This document shows, piece by piece, positions 5,757 to 8,990 of a stretch of DNA of 8,990 nucleotides. The number at the start of each line of letters is the position of its first letter. The first letter of the stretch is position 1. Source of the DNA: Candidatus Profundicultor aquiphilus (GTDB taxonomy: Bacteria > Atribacterota > Atribacteria > Atribacterales > Caldatribacteriaceae); contig JABUEZ010000069.1 in the NCBI GenBank assembly GCA_013314795.1, forward strand, positions 1-8,990, given 5' to 3'. Under the pieces are notes generated by a model. That model was not told the origin of the DNA and did not search any database. It was given only the letters and a program-made list of their open reading frames with translations. Made by a program: the position numbers and the translations under genes.

Positions 5757-6877
5757 GAAAAACCGAAGAAGCGACTCACAAAATGAAGAATCCTCCAGGA
5801 AGCTTTTCCGTCACCAAAGAGATAGCTTTTCTGGCGAAGAGGTGTTTTGGCGCCAAGAACCGTCAGAGCCCCCTCCACGATTTTTTCGGTGCGACAGCCG
5901 ACCAAGGTTCCCAGCCCTGACTCCACCACCTCGGGTCTTTCGGTTGACTCTCGAGTAATGAGAACCGGAATCCTCAGAGAAGCCGCCTCTTCCTGCACAC
6001 CACCCGAATCGGTAATCACAAGAAGCGAACGAGAAAGAAGTTTAACAAAATCAGGATATTCCAGATGATCAAGAAGGACGACTCGGGAAATACCAGCGAG
6101 CTCCCTAAGCACAGTCTCCCGCACCGAAGGATTAGGATGAAGGGAGAAAAAAATTTTCAGGTCCGGACACGCTTCCGCAATCATTTTCACCCCGAAAGCA
6201 ATGTTCCGTATTCCCTCTCCCCAGTTTTCTCGGCGATGAGCAGTAACAGTAACAAAACGACAGGAACCATCCTCTTGCTCCAGCTCCTCTCTAAGCACTG
6301 GATGGGAAATTGGGCGATGGTCATTCAGGATGAGAAACAAGGCGTCCACAATGGTATTTCCGGCCAGAAAGATTTGCGATTCTGCCACACCTTCCCGAAG
6401 GAGATTTTGCTTGGCCAGAACAGTGGGAGCAAAATGAAAATCTGCAAGGCGAGAAATCAAGACTCGATTCATTTCCTCAGGAAAAGGACGCCACTTTTCC
6501 CAGGTTCGCAGTCCAGCCTCCACGTGTCCCAGAGGAACACGGAAATAGAACGCCGACAGTGCTCCACATAGAGCAGTCGTGGTATCTCCCTGAACAAAAA
6601 CAAATTCTGGCCTTTCTTCAAGAAAGACTCGCTCCAGCTCCTCCATGATTCTGGAGGTAAGGTAATGTAAAGATTGCCTTTCCACCATCACCCGCAAGTC
6701 GTGGTGGGGCGTAAGGCCAAAATTACGTAAGAATGCGGTAGACATCTCTCGATGCTGACCGGTATTAATCAACCTCACTTCAAATTCTTCCTTCTGCAGA
6801 AAAGCAAGAACCAGAGGAGCCAGTTTGATTGCTTCGGGACGGGTACCCAGAATAAAGAAAACTTTAGCTTTTTTCAA
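5720..6877 (-). CDS. wecB: UDP-N-acetylglucosamine 2-epimerase (non-hydrolysing)
   Basis: This cytoplasmic enzyme interconverts UDP-GlcNAc and UDP-ManNAc, the precursor for ManNAc-containing wall glycans. The 385 residues match the family. Landmarks are GTRPEAIKLAPL (11-22), TGQH (39-42), QGDTTT with D98, HVEAGLR with E120, PFPEEMNR with E134, TAHRREN with H214, and near the end DSGGVQEEA and TERPEVVESG. The Asp, two Glu and His match the residues implicated in catalysis in E. coli WecB. The start is taken as TTG at 6875-6877. It gives an N-terminus (MKKAKVFFILGT) that fits homologues, while a longer open frame to 6946 adds unrelated residues inside wecA. It overlaps wecA by 14 bases, with GGGAAG upstream. 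Confidence 0.95.
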   Translation of the reverse strand: MKKAKVFFILGTRPEAIKLAPLVLAFLQKEEFEVRLINTGQHREMSTAFLRNFGLTPHHDLRVMVERQSLHYLTSRIMEELERVFLEERPEFVFVQGDTTTALCGALSAFYFRVPLGHVEAGLRTWEKWRPFPEEMNRVLISRLADFHFAPTVLAKQNLLREGVAESQIFLAGNTIVDALFLILNDHRPISHPVLREELEQEDGSCRFVTVTAHRRENWGEGIRNIAFGVKMIAEACPDLKIFFSLHPNPSVRETVLRELAGISRVVLLDHLEYPDFVKLLSRSLLVITDSGGVQEEAASLRIPVLITRESTERPEVVESGLGTLVGCRTEKIVEGALTVLGAKTPLRQKSYLFGDGKASWRILHFVSRFFGFSHEDVQEFQPLS

Positions 6878-7916
6878 TAGAACTCTTCCCTTCTGGAAGC
6901 TCTGTAACTCTGAGGTTCTTCCCCCACCCCAGAAAGAGCACCACAAAGAAAAAGAAAAGGAGAAGTGAATAGGTACTATTTGCTAAGAAAAAACTAATCA
7001 GGATTGCCGTACCACCGCAAAGTGCACTGATACCATAAAAAATCACCACCACCTCTCTTTGTGAATATCCCCTCTCCAACAACCGATGATGGAGATGGCC
7101 ACGATCGGGATGCAAGATGGAGAGACCGTTCTTTTTCCGACGAACAATCGCGAAAAAGGTATCAAAGATAGGAATACCCAGAATGAGAATCGGCACCGCC
7201 AGAGTAAACGCAGCAGCACTTTTCGTAGCTCCCTGTACCGAAGTCGAGGCAAGCATGGCACCCAGAAAAAGGGCTCCACCGTCTCCCAGGAAAATGCGCG
7301 CAGGTGGAAAGTTGTAGAGCAAGAAACCTAAAATACTTCCCGAGAGAAGAAAAGAAAGAATAGCCGGTTCTATCCGACCCTCCTGCCAGGCAATCATTCC
7401 CAGGGTAAAAGAAGCAATAGCCCCAATACCCCCAGAAAGACCATCGAGACCATCAATAAGGTTCAAGGCGTTAGAAACACCAACAATCCATATCAAAGTC
7501 AAGGGATAACCCCAGAAACCTAAATAAAACATGCGATCCCAGGGCAACGTGAAAAAACGGATCAGTACCCCATCCTGGATGAGCAACACAGCCCCAAGAA
7601 TCTGCCCCAGGAGCTTGATCCATGGTGAAAGGGAAAAGAGATCATCCAGGAAGCCTGTCAGGAAGAAAACCGAAACCCCCATAACAAAAAACCAGGAAAA
7701 GGATAGGCGTAGGAAAAAATGGAGCAAGAAAAAACTCACAAAAAAAGAAATAAAAAGCGACACACCTCCCAGACGAGGAATTGGATGCTCATGAACCTTG
7801 CGCTGATCACCAGGCCAATCAAACCAATTGAATCGCCGGCTTGCCATAATAACCAGCGGCGTAACTGCCCAGGCGATGATAAAAGCAAAAAAACTAAAAA
7901 ACAAAACTTCTCTCAA
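6864..7916 (-). CDS. wecA: Undecaprenyl-phosphate GlcNAc-1-phosphate transferase (WecA/TagO type)
   Basis: Integral membrane enzyme that moves a sugar-1-phosphate, usually GlcNAc-1-P, from its UDP form onto undecaprenyl phosphate, starting teichoic-acid-like or other envelope glycans. The 350 residues have about ten or eleven hydrophobic helices. Family motifs are KVHEHPIPRLGG (40-51), the Mg2+-site pair FLDDLFSL (D91, D92), NALNLIDGLDGLSGG (149-163), FLGDGGALFLG (209-219), PIFDTFFA (D252) and the cytoplasmic DRGHLHHRLLERG (271-283). The HLHHR motif separates it from MraY. The TTG start shares two bases with the comEB stop (TTGA) and has GGGGGAG 7 bases upstream; an ATG at 7941-7943 lies inside comEB with no comparable ribosome site. 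Sugar specificity cannot be read from sequence, but neighbouring wecB supports GlcNAc. Confidence 0.94.
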   Translation of the reverse strand: MREVLFFSFFAFIIAWAVTPLVIMASRRFNWFDWPGDQRKVHEHPIPRLGGVSLFISFFVSFFLLHFFLRLSFSWFFVMGVSVFFLTGFLDDLFSLSPWIKLLGQILGAVLLIQDGVLIRFFTLPWDRMFYLGFWGYPLTLIWIVGVSNALNLIDGLDGLSGGIGAIASFTLGMIAWQEGRIEPAILSFLLSGSILGFLLYNFPPARIFLGDGGALFLGAMLASTSVQGATKSAAAFTLAVPILILGIPIFDTFFAIVRRKKNGLSILHPDRGHLHHRLLERGYSQREVVVIFYGISALCGGTAILISFFLANSTYSLLLFFFFVVLFLGWGKNLRVTELPEGKSSIEKS

Positions 7917-8374
7917 GGAACCACTCCCCCTGAAAAGACACACATTTCAAGTCCTGCTTCTTCGAGCATTGCATCTGCCAGAAAATCCGGGTAGGGATTT
8001 TCGTACACCACCCGCACCACTCCTGCATTGATAATCATTTTAGCACAAAGAATGCAGGGTTTGTGCGTGCAGTACAGGGTGGAATTTTTGGTACTCACCC
8101 CATGGAGTGCAGCCTGGATGATCACATTCTGTTCGGCATGGAGGCCTCGACATAACTCCTGATTCTGTCCAGAGGGAATATTGCCTGCACTCCGCAAGCA
8201 CAGTTCTGGAGTGCAATGAGCAATGTTACTGGGAGCCCCATTATACCCGGTGGCAAGAATCCGTTTATCCTTCACCAGTACCGCTCCAACCTGACGACGC
8301 AAACAGGTCGAACGAGTGGCTACAAGATGTGCAATCGCCATAAAATAACTATCCCAATCGGGTCTTTCTTTCAT
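7913..8374 (-). CDS. comEB: dCMP deaminase (ComEB family)
   Basis: Zinc enzyme that converts dCMP to dUMP, which feeds thymidylate synthesis. The 153 residues carry the cytidine/deoxycytidylate deaminase signature. HAEQN (H79, E81) gives one zinc ligand and the catalytic proton shuttle, and PCILC (C107, C110) supplies the other two ligands. VGAVLV and GYNGAP (43-48) are the usual substrate-side segments, and additional Cys residues at 54, 59 and 75 lie in the variable insert typical of dCMP deaminases. The ATG overlaps the rpiB stop as ATGA. The name comEB comes from the Bacillus competence operon; no competence genes are nearby, so the nucleotide role is the safe call. Confidence 0.95.
   Translation of the reverse strand: MKERPDWDSYFMAIAHLVATRSTCLRRQVGAVLVKDKRILATGYNGAPSNIAHCTPELCLRSAGNIPSGQNQELCRGLHAEQNVIIQAALHGVSTKNSTLYCTHKPCILCAKMIINAGVVRVVYENPYPDFLADAMLEEAGLEMCVFSGGVVP
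7924..7932 (-). promoter_or_regulatory. Ribosome binding site that sets the wecA TTG start
   Basis: CAGGGGGAG on the minus strand lies inside the last codons of comEB, 7 bases before the TTG at 7914-7916. It is the main reason for preferring the TTG over the ATG farther upstream. Confidence 0.65.
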
Positions 8375-8811
8375 GACCGCTCGTACCTTTCTATCTTTTC
8401 CAGGCGTCGGGCGTGTCGCTCTCCCTGAAATTCAGTTTCGAGCCACACCTTCACGATTTCCCGAGCCAGCCCCTTCCCGATTACTCTTTCACCCATGGTT
8501 AAAATATTGGCGTTATTGTGCTCCCGGGAAGCTCGCGCCGAAAACACATCGTGACAGAGCGCAGCTCTTATCCCCTTCACTTTGTTTGCCGCAATGGACA
8601 TTCCCACCCCGGTACCACAGATAAGAATTCCCCTCGCACCTTTTCCTTCCGCCACATCCTTCGCCAGACGAATGGCCACATCCGGATAATCAAAGGGCTC
8701 ATCGGTATAGATGCCGTAATCTTCCACCTCATGACCCAGACTCTGAATGAATTTTTTCAGGTCTTCTTTCAGGTGAAATCCAGCGTGATCGCTTCCCAGT
8801 AGCACCTTCAT
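8371..8811 (-). CDS. rpiB: Ribose-5-phosphate isomerase B
   Basis: Interconverts ribose 5-phosphate and ribulose 5-phosphate in the non-oxidative pentose phosphate pathway; some relatives act on allose or galactose phosphates. The 146 residues match the RpiB/LacAB family. SDHAG (7-11) holds the phosphate-binding histidine H9, ICGTGVGMSIAANK (64-77) holds the catalytic cysteine C65 and the anion hole, and REHNNAN (96-102) holds H98. GERHARRLEKI near the end is also typical. The ATG at 8809-8811 is preferred (GAGG 7 bases upstream) over the GTG one codon earlier. It shares one base with the prmC stop (TGATG). Confidence 0.95.
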   Translation of the reverse strand: MKVLLGSDHAGFHLKEDLKKFIQSLGHEVEDYGIYTDEPFDYPDVAIRLAKDVAEGKGARGILICGTGVGMSIAANKVKGIRAALCHDVFSARASREHNNANILTMGERVIGKGLAREIVKVWLETEFQGERHARRLEKIERYERS

Positions 8812-8990
8812 CACCGATCCTCCTCTCTTTTTCTCAGCATGCTTGCCCTGGTTTTACCACTATAATCCTCAATTGAACGTACATACTCCAGGGATGGATA
8901 TCTCTGAATTCCTTCCTGAATCTTGTCTTTCTGCCGCGGATCATGCTCAATAAAAAAAACGCCCCCCTTTTTCAGAAAGGGGATCCCTTC
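8811..8990 (-). CDS. prmC: Release factor glutamine methyltransferase, C-terminal 59 residues only (partial)
   Basis: PrmC/HemK methylates the GGQ glutamine of peptide-chain release factors using S-adenosylmethionine. Only the end of the methyltransferase fold is in the window. It shows the strand-turn FLKKGGVFFIEHDPRQ and then the last strands with RSIEDYSGKTRASML, matching the family's common GG-x-x-x-x-E-x-x-x-x-Q and D-x-x-G-x-x-R endings. The catalytic NPPY motif would lie beyond the right edge. A downstream rpiB overlapping by one base is compatible with the prfA-prmC gene neighbourhoods of anaerobic bacteria. The call is good but rests on a short fragment. Confidence 0.8.
   Translation of the reverse strand, partial: EGIPFLKKGGVFFIEHDPRQKDKIQEGIQRYPSLEYVRSIEDYSGKTRASMLRKREEDR
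8952..8982 (-). terminator. Terminator-like hairpin plus T-run inside prmC
   Basis: On the minus strand CCCCTTT and AAAGGGG form a 7-base-pair stem with a 5-base loop (8964-8982). It is followed by GGCG and then eight T (8952-8959). It lies within coding sequence for KKGGVFF, so it may simply reflect codons. If active it would reduce transcription into rpiB and the downstream genes. The four bases between stem and T-run weaken it. Confidence 0.2.

Noticed and set aside
5317..5958. Plus-strand open frame of 213 codons opposite atpI, atpZ and wecB
   Set aside because: It crosses three real genes on the other strand and shows no domain or membrane pattern.
6878..6946. Longer wecB start at 6946
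   Set aside because: The extra 23 residues lie inside wecA, do not resemble epimerase N-termini, and the TTG at 6877 gives the expected short lead before GTRPEAIK.
8232..8248. TATAAT on the minus strand inside comEB
   Set aside because: It encodes Tyr-Asn of the conserved GYNGAP motif and has no -35 box at a suitable distance.
8870..8876. TATAAT on the plus strand inside prmC
   Set aside because: The nearest TTG-containing hexamer is only 12 bases upstream, and no plus-strand gene follows.
1..8990. Mobile elements, CRISPR arrays, tRNA or rRNA genes, phage or defence genes
   Set aside because: No array of spaced repeats, inverted terminal repeats, transposase motifs or tRNA-like cloverleaf was seen; the window is filled by housekeeping genes on one strand.

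Overview
The window is one densely packed stretch of bacterial genes, all transcribed from the minus strand, so the gene order below runs from high to low coordinates. The order is prmC (3' end only), rpiB, comEB (dCMP deaminase), wecA/tagO, wecB, atpZ, atpI, then the F-type ATP synthase genes atpB-E-F-H-A-G-D. atpD runs off the left edge, and atpC would be expected beyond it. No gap between genes exceeds about 45 bases and most neighbours overlap. No RNA gene, mobile element, CRISPR array or intergenic region over 300 bases was seen.

The order rpiB / dCMP deaminase / undecaprenyl-phosphate sugar transferase / UDP-GlcNAc 2-epimerase / atpZ-atpI / atp operon is familiar from anaerobic Firmicutes-like bacteria. 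The proteins are rather divergent, and TTG or GTG starts appear supported for wecA, wecB, atpI and atpG. An anaerobic, possibly thermophilic lineage near Firmicutes or one of the deep-branching phyla (for example Atribacterota) would fit, but this is a low-confidence inference.

Right part (8990-5720): the end of the release-factor methyltransferase, a ribose/pentose phosphate isomerase, a dCMP deaminase feeding dTMP synthesis, and two enzymes that start and supply lipid-linked cell-envelope glycan synthesis. Left part (5709-1): two small membrane accessory proteins (AtpZ, AtpI), the membrane sector Fo (a, c, b) and the F1/stalk subunits (delta, alpha, gamma, beta).

The ATP synthase holds the most interesting signals. 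The delta subunit is only 79 residues: it keeps the C-terminal, b-binding domain and lacks the N-terminal helical domain that normally grips F1. No coding space exists for the missing part. Subunit c keeps the Gln, Glu, Ser and Tyr of the Na+-binding site, but its inner-helix glycine motif is broken by Val, Phe and Ala, which suggests unusual ring packing. A sigma70-like promoter (TTGAAG, 17-base spacer, TATAAT) lies just upstream of atpE and could raise c-subunit expression. The genes otherwise form what looks like one co-transcribed, translationally coupled operon.
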